This document shows, piece after piece, positions 29,601 to 36,520 of a DNA stretch of 64,000 bases (positions are counted from its first letter, which is position 1; each line of letters opens with the position of its first letter). The translations under genes were made by a program, and so were the position numbers. Source of the DNA: a bacterium (GTDB lineage Bacteria > Planctomycetota > Planctomycetia > Pirellulales > Pirellulaceae); the NCBI GenBank assembly GCA_030430075.1, contig JAUIGN010000003.1, positions 310,001 through 374,000 on the forward strand, given 5' to 3'. Under the pieces are notes generated by a model. That model ran no database searches, was not told where the DNA came from, and saw only the letters and a program-made list of their open reading frames with translations.

Positions 29601-30206
29601 GGCCTGAATCAAGTCGTCGTCGATCATCGCCCGAATCTCCTCGGACGACAATTGGGCGATCTTGCTGACTTCGTGCGACGTGCGAAACCCGTCGAAGAAA
29701 TGGACGAACGGCACTCGGGCGCGCAAGGTCGCCGCGTGCGAGATCATGGCCAGGTCCTGCGCCTCCTGCACCGAGTTCGACGCCAACATGGCCCACCCCG
29801 CCTGGCGGACCGACATCACGTCACTGTGGTCGCCGAAGATCGAAAGCGCATGGGTCGCCAACGTTCTGGCCGCGATGTGAAATACCGTCGGCGTAAGCTC
29901 GCCGGCAATCTTGTACATATTCGGGATCATCAGCAGCAGGCCCTGCGACGCCGTAAAGGTTGTCGTCAGGGCACCGGCCTGCAGCGCACCGTGCACCGCA
30001 CCGGCCGCTCCGCCTTCGCTTTGCATTTCGATGACGTCGGGCACCGTCCCAAAGATGTTGCGACGTCCCTGCGATGACCAGACGTCGGACAACTCGCCCA
30101 TCGGCGAGGCCGGCGTGATGGGGTAGATCGCAATCACCTCGTTTGTTTGGTGCGCGACGGAAGCCGCCGCCTCGTTACCGTCAACCGTGACAAAGTTAGC
30201 ACTCAC
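26637..30206 (-). CDS. nifJ: Pyruvate:ferredoxin (flavodoxin) oxidoreductase
   Basis: A 1,189-residue single-chain PFOR. It oxidises pyruvate and CoA to acetyl-CoA, CO2 and reduced ferredoxin, or the reverse with low-potential electrons. Domain order: pyrimidine-binding domain (starting VTVDGNEAAASVAHQTNE), transketolase-like and gamma domains, a two-[4Fe-4S] ferredoxin domain (C691, C694, C697, C701 and C747, C750, C753, C757), then the pyrophosphate domain with CAGCGET (C821, C824) and GDGWAYDIGFGG for TPP. Length is normal. Ferredoxin or flavodoxin genes are not next to it. It is typical of anaerobic or microaerobic metabolism and supplies acetyl-CoA for the PHA genes nearby. Confidence 0.96.
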   Translation of the reverse strand: MSANFVTVDGNEAAASVAHQTNEVIAIYPITPASPMGELSDVWSSQGRRNIFGTVPDVIEMQSEGGAAGAVHGALQAGALTTTFTASQGLLLMIPNMYKIAGELTPTVFHIAARTLATHALSIFGDHSDVMSVRQAGWAMLASNSVQEAQDLAMISHAATLRARVPFVHFFDGFRTSHEVSKIAQLSSEEIRAMIDDDLIQAHRRRAMDPDEPVLRGTAQNPDVFFQAREAANPFYDALPQIVTETMEQFAELTGRAYRLFDFAGAPDAERIIVMMGSGVGAAEQAVAKLAAAGEKVGLVKVRLYRPFDTAAFCQALPPSVQRIAVLDRTKEPGAVGEPLYQDVVTALVEQGRMASCPVVIGGRYGLSSKEFTPAMAARVLDELQADQPKQHFTIGITDDVTHLSLKWDPEFSTEEADVTRAVFYGLGSDGTVGASKNSVKIIGENTPMHAQGYFVYDSKKSGSVTVSHVRFSPRPIDSTYLIDRASFVACHQFHFLERIDVLAVAEAEATFLLNSPYGPDEVWDHLPREIQEQIIDKRLKFYVVDALKVARETDMGVRINTIMQTCFFALAGVLPREQAIEQIKETIRKTYGKRGESVLRRNFAAVDAALADLHEVTVPDTATSTEERLPPVAPDSSDFVKRITAMLLDGRGDLLPVSALPVDGTFPTNTAKVEKRSIAHEIPIWDPDICIECGLCVLVCPHAAIRSKAYPHASVNGVPEGFQSKPWKGKELPDHLMTIQVAPDDCTGCGVCVDVCPAKSKEAVKHKAINMEPKLEHLDRERENFDHFLEIPELDRTQAKIDSVKGSQLLLPLFEFSGACAGCGETPYLKLMSQLYGDRALIANATGCSSIYGGNLPTTPWSTNADGRGPTWANSLFEDNAEFGLGLRLAIDQKREYAEHLLRELAPVVGDDLVRDLLGSPQGDEEEIRKQRERVAALKQLLAQAPQPAAGKLAVIADVLVNRSVWIVGGDGWAYDIGFGGLDHALTAGRDVNILVLDTGVYSNTGGQASKATPRAAVAKFAANGKSAGKKDLGMLAVAYGNVYVAQIAMGSNPAQTVRAFREAESYPGPSLILAYSQCIAHGINMTTGMTHQKEIVQSGFWPLFRYDPREAHVGEHPFHLDSRKPTKRFKEMALQEARFAMLARTDPERAKELFELAQQDIDNRWHYYEQMAGVEREATHEFQEEEA

Positions 30207-30476
30207 CGATTACATTCCTATTCTGACTAGCCTGAGTTATCACACCAGCAACAGGTCGCCGGCTCCCAGATTGTATTCGCCAGAGCCGGCAACCACACGG
30301 CTCGACGCGAGGCCGGGCTGCCCGATGCGGTCGGCCCTGCCGGAAACGCCTTGCGTGCGAACGAGAGATAAGCAGTTAGCGCGCCAACCGTGACGAAGTT
30401 TGTCCGCCAAAGCACCTTTGCCCAACCGGCGCCCAAGAGATCTAGGCCGTGTTTGTTCGCAACACGCCCCGTTGGT
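30207..30476. other. Gene-free stretch upstream of nifJ
   Basis: No convincing gene. CAACCGTGACGAAGTTT at about 30384-30400 nearly repeats the bases at the nifJ start (30182-30197), but the similarity stops there. The stretch should hold the nifJ promoter; no clear -35/-10 pair was found. Confidence 0.4.
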
Positions 30477-30507
30477 CATCAGCCAGCGGACGTTAGCCCG
30501 ATTCCTT
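30477..30507 (+). repeat. Partial tandem copy of the dispersed repeat
   Basis: The first 31 bases of the element (ATCAGCCAGCGGACGTTAGC, then CCGATTCCTT) immediately precede full copy 3 and match its first 31 bases with a few changes. This looks like a local tandem duplication of the 5' arm. Confidence 0.65.
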
Positions 30508-30668
30508 CATCAGCCGGCGGGCGTTAGCCCCGGTTCCTTCGAAATCTGCACAAACCGGGCGCAAACGCATTGCGGCAGCGATACCAGATGCTGCGAACAA
30601 GCCCACCGCAAACAACTTCAAGACAACGAATTGCATTGAATTGTCGTTCGTTCCTGAAGCAATCGGGC
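30508..30668 (+). repeat. Dispersed intergenic repeat, copy 3
   Basis: A full-length, 161-base copy. The left arm GGGCGTTAGCCCCGGTTCCTT and the right arm AAACCGGGCGCAAACGC can pair, with about 13 bases between them. The distal part CCACCGCAAACAACTTC and end TCGTTCGTTCCTGAAGCAATC match copy 4. It lies between nifJ and the phasin terminator. Confidence 0.75.
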
Positions 30669-30901
30669 CTGCGCTACGGGTAGCCGCATCGGGCACCGGC
30701 GGCCCATGTCTCCGTGGGAACGCCCACGATCCGCTCCACAGTTGACCCCCGGAACCGGTCGCGGCTCGCAAGGCGGGGTGCAGCCCCCAGCCCAGCACCG
30801 ATTGACGGCTGCGCGGCAAGTGAGCCTTCGGCAAGCAATACGCGGCCGAGAAATCTGCGGACTCCCGTTGGTCGTCCTGGTCCATTCGCTGCGCAAGTAT
30901 C
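30669..30901. other. Gene-free stretch
   Basis: Nothing recognisable between repeat copy 3 and the phasin terminator. Short open frames exist on both strands but have no ribosome site or family resemblance. Confidence 0.4.
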
Positions 30902-30939
30902 AATAAGAAAAACGGCCTCCGTTTTCAACCGGAGACCGT
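30902..30939 (-). terminator. Rho-independent terminator of the phasin gene
   Basis: Read on the minus strand, ACGGTCTCCG and CGGAGGCCGT form a 10-base-pair stem (one G-T pair) with an 8-base loop GTTGAAAA, followed directly by TTTTTCTTATT. It starts about 104 bases after the phasin stop codon and faces the right way. This is the clearest intrinsic terminator in the window. Confidence 0.85.
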
Positions 30940-31042
30940 CGACGGTTTTGCAGAGCGCGCCGCCGGGGACTTGCCGCCGACCGATGACGGCCCCACGGGC
31001 CGCCCGCGGCGCGTGAACCGGGGTGAGAACCACCGAGCGAAC

Positions 31043-31474
31043 TTAGGATCCGGCCTTGGTGACCAACTCGCTCCATTTGGTCATCGCCCCCTGAAACTCC
31101 TTCATTTGCGCCTCGGAAGCCTCGCGCATGAACTCCATGGTCTTGCGGCAAAGCTGCTCGGTTCGCTTGCGAAGCTCCTCCGGATTGGTCGACTCGCTGA
31201 CGCGCAAGGCCTCCTCCAGCGACTCCAGGGCGGCCTGGTATTGGCGATCGAGTGTGTCGCGGTGCTGACGAGCCAGGTCGGACATCGTGTTGCCCCACTG
31301 GCGTTGAAAGTCCCGCATCTTGTCGAGCCACATCGATTGAGGCGAGGGCATGCCTGGCCACATCGAGGTCCATTGGCGGAACATCTCCTGCTGCATTTTC
31401 AGATTGGCTTCGGACGCCTTCTGCAAGTTGTCAAAGACCTGCTGATAGACGTTGGCAGTTGTTTCCGTCGACAT
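31043..31474 (-). CDS. phaP: Phasin (PHA granule-associated protein)
   Basis: A 143-residue all-helical amphipathic protein without enzyme motifs. Residues 8-100 contain the phasin-like pattern: a region rich in Gln, Met and aromatic residues (QQEMFRQWTSMWPGM), then RQHRDTLDRQYQAALESLEE. It would coat the PHA granule surface. AAAGGAG precedes the ATG at 31474; the frame continues upstream but that part has no ribosome site. It is divergent from phaR and followed by a strong terminator. The N-terminal 90 residues align by eye with those of the reductase fusion at 32393-33646. Confidence 0.85.
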   Translation of the reverse strand: MSTETTANVYQQVFDNLQKASEANLKMQQEMFRQWTSMWPGMPSPQSMWLDKMRDFQRQWGNTMSDLARQHRDTLDRQYQAALESLEEALRVSESTNPEELRKRTEQLCRKTMEFMREASEAQMKEFQGAMTKWSELVTKAGS

Positions 31475-31697
31475 CGTGAGAACTCCTTTGTCTGTGGTGA
31501 AGAAACCTGAGTCGGGCGGCAAAACCGGCCGCTCGGCACATTGAAGATCCGTCGCCCCGGCCTCCCGCAGGCCGCAGCTTGCTTCTGTCTGGTGAAGGCA
31601 CGCGTCCGTGATGCTGCCCGAGCGGCTCGCATGCCAATCCCGGCCAACTCGCCCCCGGCTGCCCGGCTGTGCTAAAATCGCAGCGGAGGAGGTCCCC
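31475..31697. promoter_or_regulatory. Divergent phaP/phaR control region
   Basis: These 223 bases separate the two divergent genes and must hold both promoters. TGCTAAAAT at 31670-31678 is an extended -10 candidate for phaR and would give a very short leader before GGAGGAGG (31685-31692); no good -35 was found. In other bacteria PhaR represses phaP by binding such a region, so a PhaR operator is expected here, but none could be singled out. Confidence 0.5.
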
Positions 31698-32252
31698 ATG
31701 CCCGACAGCCCAATATCGATCAAGCGCTACCCGAATCGTCGCTATTACGCGAGTCATACGAGCAAGTATGTTTCGTTGCAAGAGATCGAAGCCCTCGTCC
31801 AGGAGGGTCACACGATTGAAATCCGTGACAGCCAGACGGGGGATGACCTGACTCGCGCCGTGCTGACCCAGATCATCATGGAACGCCACCCGGAAAAAAT
31901 GTCGCTTTTTCCAACCGACATGCTGCATTTCATTTTGCGTTCCAACGATGCGATGTCGAGTTTCCTGCGCGATTACTTTTTGCATTCGCTCACCTATCTC
32001 GACTACCTGCAAAACCACAGCCCAGCCGCGACGACGCTGGCCCAGCCGATGCACTGGGTGAAGGCCTGGCTGGATGGAATCGCTCCGACACCGCCCGGCG
32101 AGCCGACCTCCCCGGACCAATCAACCGTACCCGAGCAAGCAACCAACGGCCCCAGCGAGTCGGAATCGGCACCCGCGCCAGATCCGACTCCACTGAGTGC
32201 ACGGCTGCAGCAAATCGAAGAACGGCTCACACAAATCGAGTCCAAGGAATAA
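31698..32252 (+). CDS. phaR: PHA synthesis regulator, PhaR-type DNA-binding protein
   Basis: A 184-residue protein. Residues 1-60 match the PHB/PHA accumulation regulator DNA-binding domain: IKRYPNRRYYASHTSKYVSL followed by DSQTGDDLTRAVLTQII. The central part is helical (LHFILRSNDAMSSFLRDYF) and would contact PHA; a Pro/Ser-rich linker leads to a short C-terminal coiled coil (RLQQIEERLTQIESKE). Known PhaR proteins bind both PHA and DNA and release phasin repression when polymer appears. GGAGGAGG precedes the ATG. Its position divergent to phaP fits that circuit. Confidence 0.92.
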   Translation: MPDSPISIKRYPNRRYYASHTSKYVSLQEIEALVQEGHTIEIRDSQTGDDLTRAVLTQIIMERHPEKMSLFPTDMLHFILRSNDAMSSFLRDYFLHSLTYLDYLQNHSPAATTLAQPMHWVKAWLDGIAPTPPGEPTSPDQSTVPEQATNGPSESESAPAPDPTPLSARLQQIEERLTQIESKE

Positions 32253-32275
32253 ACGAACGGGACCGCAGCCGATCT

Positions 32276-32304
32276 GGGAGCGTGCCAAACTCTGGTTCGC
32301 TCCC
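32276..32304. terminator. Hairpin between convergent phaR and phasin-reductase genes
   Basis: GGGAGCG (32276-32282) pairs with CGCTCCC (32298-32304), with a possible inner CCA/TGG extension. It sits in the 140-base gap between convergent genes and could end transcription from both sides, although no T-run follows in either direction. Confidence 0.4.
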
Positions 32305-32392
32305 CCCTGGTCGCCGAGACCTGGCTCAAAATGAACCTGCTCGACCGCGTCAGCAAACAAACGTCCTCAGTGACTAACCTTCTCATCCGCGG

Positions 32393-33646
32393 CTAGGCGG
32401 GAGGATGCCACCCGGCATCACACCACAGCTCGCCGCTCACGGCGGAATTGGAGATCATGAAGCAGATGGCGTCCGCAATCTCTTCTGGACGAATCAAGCG
32501 GCGCAGCTGCGTGTAAGGCAGGACGTGCTTGTCCAGGAAGTCTTGCCCCAACGCGCGTGCCATCGGCGTGTCCGTGAAACCGGGATGAATGATCCCGCAG
32601 CGAACTCCGTGGAAGATGGCCTCCTTGGTCAAGGTCGCAGCCGCCCCTTCCAGCCCGGCTTTGGCGACGGCGTAGGAGATCTGGCCCTTGTTCCCCTGCG
32701 AAGAAACCGAGCCCAGGAATACGACGACTCCCTGGATCGTCTCTGCGGGTTCCCAGCGTTTCAGACCGCGGCGTTTGCGATCCTCAGCAATCCGTGCCAC
32801 CATCTCGATCCCCCAGTAAATGGGCGCCAGCAGGTTCACTTCCGTGACCTGCCGAAACGTCTCGGCGGGGTAGATCTGGGCCTTACCGGTCTCCTTGTCG
32901 ATACGGACCGAGAGCGCATCGCGGGTAATCCCCGCCGCCGGAACGACGATCGTCACCATCCCATACGACTCGTCAGCGTCGTTGAAAACCCGCTTGCGAA
33001 AGCCCTCGTCCGTGGTGTCGCCCACCTTGGCGACCGCCACCTCCCGACCAACTTCCTCGTTGATCGTCTTGGCGAGGTCTTCGACGCCTTCGCTGCGGTC
33101 AACCAGCATCACGGCCCGCGCGCCACGCTCGGCCAGATCCCGTGCCACGGCCGCGCCGATGCCGCTGGCCGCTCCCGTCACGACGGCGACCTTCTGGTAG
33201 ATGTTCCTCGCCGCACCGACCGGCAACTCAGGAGCCACCTCGCGTTCTGGGGGGGACGGTACGGGCTTGGCCTTCTCGCCACCGGCCAACGGGGGCGACT
33301 TTTCCGCCACCGGTTGGGCAGCAGTACTCGCCGGCGCCTCGGCCTCCGCGACCGGTTCCGAACTCTCGACACCGGCACCGACCAGGAAATCCAACGAATT
33401 GATGGCCAGATCGAATTGCTGGTCAAGCAGCTCGCGCTGGGCACGCGCGGTACTCAACACGCTGCGAGACCACGCCTCCTGCAACTGGCCGTAGCGATCC
33501 GAGACCGAGGGACCTCGAGCGGTAAAACCAGGCAGGCATCGGGTCCATTCCAAGAGGAGAGATTGCTGAAGCTGGAGACCTGTCTCCGTAGCCTGTTGAG
33601 CGCGACCATACAGGTTGTCCAGCAGATTGTTAAGTTGCGTTGACAT
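32393..33646 (-). CDS. Phasin-like domain fused to SDR acetoacetyl-CoA reductase-like domain
   Basis: A 417-residue fusion. Residues 1-92 align by eye with the phasin at 31043-31474 (LQLQQSLLLEWTRCLPG compared with LKMQQEMFRQWTSMWPG; AQRELLDQQFDLAINSL compared with QHRDTLDRQYQAALESL). A Pro/Ala/Glu-rich linker (about 95-145) leads to a complete SDR domain: TGAASGIG at 157-164 and catalytic S313, Y325, K329 (SYAVAK). The NNAG motif is changed to VPAAG and there is an extra segment at about 249-262. AGGAGG precedes the ATG. The phasin part would hold a 3-ketoacyl-CoA reductase at the granule surface; that function is inferred. Confidence 0.82.
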   Translation of the reverse strand: MSTQLNNLLDNLYGRAQQATETGLQLQQSLLLEWTRCLPGFTARGPSVSDRYGQLQEAWSRSVLSTARAQRELLDQQFDLAINSLDFLVGAGVESSEPVAEAEAPASTAAQPVAEKSPPLAGGEKAKPVPSPPEREVAPELPVGAARNIYQKVAVVTGAASGIGAAVARDLAERGARAVMLVDRSEGVEDLAKTINEEVGREVAVAKVGDTTDEGFRKRVFNDADESYGMVTIVVPAAGITRDALSVRIDKETGKAQIYPAETFRQVTEVNLLAPIYWGIEMVARIAEDRKRRGLKRWEPAETIQGVVVFLGSVSSQGNKGQISYAVAKAGLEGAAATLTKEAIFHGVRCGIIHPGFTDTPMARALGQDFLDKHVLPYTQLRRLIRPEEIADAICFMISNSAVSGELWCDAGWHPPA

Positions 33647-33867
33647 GATGTCGCCTCCTGTCTGAATCGGACCGGTTTCCGGGAAGTGATTGCTGCAAAC
33701 GCAGCATGAACGGTTGACTGCAAAACACGGACCACATTCGAATCATTAGGCATTTCACCCAGAAAAATTCACGCACTCGCGTCAAGCTGCGCGTTCTCGC
33801 TCGGTTGCGCGCGCAATTCGGTCACAACTTATGGCCCGTTTTCCCCGACCCCCGCCCGCATGATGCG

Positions 33868-34025
33868 TCCGCCCTCGAGCGTTCGCCCCGGTTCCTTGGA
33901 TAGCAGCCCAAACCGGGCGCTAACGCGTTCCGACTGACATCCGGGGGATTTGGGTGCTTTCACCACAAACGATTTCGGCACAATGACTTGCGACAGATCG
34001 TTATTCGCTCCTGACCAATCCGGGC
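33868..34025 (+). repeat. Dispersed intergenic repeat, copy 4
   Basis: Left arm GAGCGTTCGCCCCGGTTCCTT and right arm AAACCGGGCGCTAACGCGTT, then CCACAAACGATTTCGGCAC and the end TCGCTCCTGACCAATCCGGGC, which touches the stop codon of the aldolase gene. It has the same orientation as copies 1-3 and fills most of the gap between the aldolase and the phasin-reductase gene. Confidence 0.75.
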
Positions 34026-35077
34026 TAGGCAATGTCGACCTCCGCCTCCAGGTAAACGTCCTGGATGCGATTGAGCAATTCGATCCCTTCCGCCATGGGA
34101 CGCTGGAATGCTTTGCGTCCGCTGATCAGGCCCATTCCGCCGGCCCGCTTGTTGATAACGGCCGTCCGAACGGCCTCCGCCAGGTCCGAGGCCCCCGAAG
34201 AAGCGCCCCCCGAATTGATCAGGCCACACTGGCCCATGTAGCAATTCGCGACCTGGTAACGGCAGAGGTCAATGGGATGGTCGGTTGTCAGTTGGTCGTA
34301 AACGATGGGCGATGTCTTGGCGAATTTCAGTGCATTGAAGCCACCGTTGTTCTCGGGCAGCTTCTGCTTGATGATGTCGGCCTGAATTGTTACCCCCAGG
34401 TGATTGGCCTGGCTCGTGACGTCCGTCGCGACATGGTAGTCCTGGTCGGCCTTGAACGCCGGGTTTCGCAGGTAGCACCACAGGATCGTCGCCATGCCCA
34501 ACTCGTGAGCCAGCGAAAATGCTTCCGCCACGTCGACGATCTGACGTCTCGATTCATCCGACCCGAAGTAGATGGTCGCTCCCACCGCGACCGCGCCCAT
34601 GTCGTATGCTCGCTGCACGGTCCCAAACATGACCTGGTCGAATTTGTTCGGGTAGGTCAACAGCTCGTTGTGGTTGATCTTGACGATAAACGGGATCTGG
34701 TGAGCGTAGCGGCGAGCGTACGCGCCGAGCACGCCGAAGGTGGAAGCGACGCCGTTGCAGCCCCCCTGCACCGCCAACTGAATAATGTTCTCCGGGTCAA
34801 AATAGGCCGGGTTCGGTGCGAACGACGCGCCGGCCGTGTGCTCGATCCCCTGGTCGACCGGCAAGATCGACACATAGCCCGTGTTGCCCAGCCGGCCATG
34901 TCCGATCAGTCGTTGCAGGCTCCCCAGGACGCGCGGACTTCGATCACTGGGCCCAAACTGATCGGAGACCAGATTCGGTCCCGGCAAATGGAGATCCTCT
35001 TTGGAAATGGTCTGGCATTGGTGCTTCAGGAGGGCATCCGCCTCTTCGCCCAGCAACTCGACAATCTGATTCATCAT
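34025..35077 (-). CDS. fbaB: Class I fructose-bisphosphate aldolase (DhnA/FbaB type)
   Basis: A 350-residue protein of the archaeal-type/DhnA class I aldolase family. It cleaves or forms fructose 1,6-bisphosphate through a Schiff-base lysine without metal. Family-like segments include [11 protein letters not shown] near the N-terminus, [26 protein letters not shown] and the C-terminal SGGASSG phosphate loop followed by [12 protein letters not shown]. The Schiff-base lysine cannot be fixed with confidence. ATG 35077 (or 35074) follows GGGAG; the open frame extends 68 codons upstream without support. With fbp it suggests gluconeogenic flux beside the PHA genes. Confidence 0.87.
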   Translation of the reverse strand: MMNQIVELLGEEADALLKHQCQTISKEDLHLPGPNLVSDQFGPSDRSPRVLGSLQRLIGHGRLGNTGYVSILPVDQGIEHTAGASFAPNPAYFDPENIIQLAVQGGCNGVASTFGVLGAYARRYAHQIPFIVKINHNELLTYPNKFDQVMFGTVQRAYDMGAVAVGATIYFGSDESRRQIVDVAEAFSLAHELGMATILWCYLRNPAFKADQDYHVATDVTSQANHLGVTIQADIIKQKLPENNGGFNALKFAKTSPIVYDQLTTDHPIDLCRYQVANCYMGQCGLINSGGASSGASDLAEAVRTAVINKRAGGMGLISGRKAFQRPMAEGIELLNRIQDVYLEAEVDIA

Positions 35078-35833
35078 GATAAGGCTCCCAGTTTCTCCGC
35101 TTTCGCAGGTGCGGCATTCTCCGAATTTCCACCGACGACTGACGACCACAAGGTCTCTCATCAACGTCGAGCAGCAAGGTGGCGGCACGAAAACAAGGGA
35201 CCCACACTCCGACCGGCGGAATGGCCCTTCAGGTAGTTCCCACGCTTGGAATCCAACCTCTTCGCATGCCCACTCCCCCATCGATCACTTGACAAGGCAC
35301 GTGGCCGATCGAGTCTCGGACGACCTCGCTCGATCTACGACTCGTCCGAAAGCAAAGAGTGTACCACACCGATCGCAGAACGCGTGCCGTCCGGACCTGC
35401 ACCATGGTGCCGCCGCAAAGCAGCCCTTTGCCCGACGGACCGTCGCCAGGCAGGTCCCGGCAAGCTGCCTCACGACGGATGAACCTTTGGCAATCCGGCC
35501 ATCAGAATGGATCGAAATTCGGCCCCGCCAGTCGCGAGCCGGCGCGCACGTGCGCGCTGACTCGCACACTTACAGTGCTCGTTTCGGCGCGCTGACACTC
35601 ATCTTCGTTCCCTCGATCATTTCCCATCCGCGCCTGACGCTGCCCTGTGCCATGGCTTCTCGCCGCGGCGGAATACCATGCAAAGCATGACCTACGGAGG
35701 TGCCGAATTCGGAAGCCTGGAGTCCGCTGAAATCGGTGGAAATCAACGACATACCAACACCGAGCATGCGAGACCGCTTCCCGAAAAGCCAGCCTTTGAC
35801 TCGCCGTGCCCCCACGCGCCACGGCAACGTCAT
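35078..35833. other. Gene-free stretch between aldolase and hypothetical gene
   Basis: About 750 bases with no convincing gene. Open frames on both strands lack ribosome sites and family resemblance. The aldolase promoter should be at its left end; no repeat copy or clear hairpin was seen. Confidence 0.4.
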
Positions 35834-36520
35834 TCAGTCCGCCAGCAACCAGGCGAAGCTCCAAACAGGATTGCCGCAGCAGCGGCAGATTTCATCGTTG
35901 TCGAGTACCCGGCCGTGGCACTCGTGACACTCGGCGATCGCAGGCAGCAGCGCGGTTTGCTCGGCCCGCAGTTCACGCGCACGAAGTGGATCGCCAAAGG
36001 CGACGGCAACCAGGATTCTTAACGAGCGTGGGTAGAGCCGGAGCAGTACCAACGGCGCCTTCAAGCTCTCAGGCACGACCCGCTGCAAGAGCTTCGCGAA
36101 TTTCAGCCGTCGTTCTTCGATCGAATCACTCTGGTAGTAGCGAACGCGTTCTTCCTCAAGCGCATCACAACTGTCGCCCAACCTGAGCCGAAACATCCAG
36201 TCGAGAAACCACTCCGAATCCTCGCCAACATATCCGCCCTGGGCAGCTTCCTCAGCCAGCACGACACACGAATAGGCCTCAATCTCAATCTTGGCATTTC
36301 GCTCTTGCTGCTCCAGTTTCTGCAGCGACACGCCCAGCATCGAATCGGTGCCATACTTTCGCTGTACATCGTCATGCACCCGCACCAGCAAGAGGTCACG
36401 GAGATGAGTCAGCCCCGCCGAGAGACTCTCGACCACCCATTGTGCGTCGAGATCGGGGCGATGTGTCTGCAATTCAACCGCCGCTTGGGCCCGCTGTTGA
36501 CTTTGTTGGCTCGCTACCAT
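35834..36520 (-). CDS. Hypothetical protein with C-terminal zinc ribbon
   Basis: A 228-residue soluble, mostly helical, acidic protein ending in a four-cysteine zinc-ribbon-like pair (CHECHGR and CRCCGN, about residues 199-217). The first half has glutamine-rich and heptad-like stretches. No family recognised. Its start overlaps the kinase stop by 7 bases (36514-36520), so the two are probably co-translated and may act together. Confidence 0.72.
   Translation of the reverse strand: MVASQQSQQRAQAAVELQTHRPDLDAQWVVESLSAGLTHLRDLLLVRVHDDVQRKYGTDSMLGVSLQKLEQQERNAKIEIEAYSCVVLAEEAAQGGYVGEDSEWFLDWMFRLRLGDSCDALEEERVRYYQSDSIEERRLKFAKLLQRVVPESLKAPLVLLRLYPRSLRILVAVAFGDPLRARELRAEQTALLPAIAECHECHGRVLDNDEICRCCGNPVWSFAWLLAD

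Noticed and set aside
30384..30400. Near repeat of the nifJ start bases, suggesting a decayed nifJ copy
   Set aside because: Only about 16 bases match; the flanking translation does not resemble NifJ on either side.
35078..35690. Possible plus-strand gene between aldolase and hypothetical protein
   Set aside because: No ribosome site, low-complexity Arg/Ser/Pro translation, no recognisable domain.
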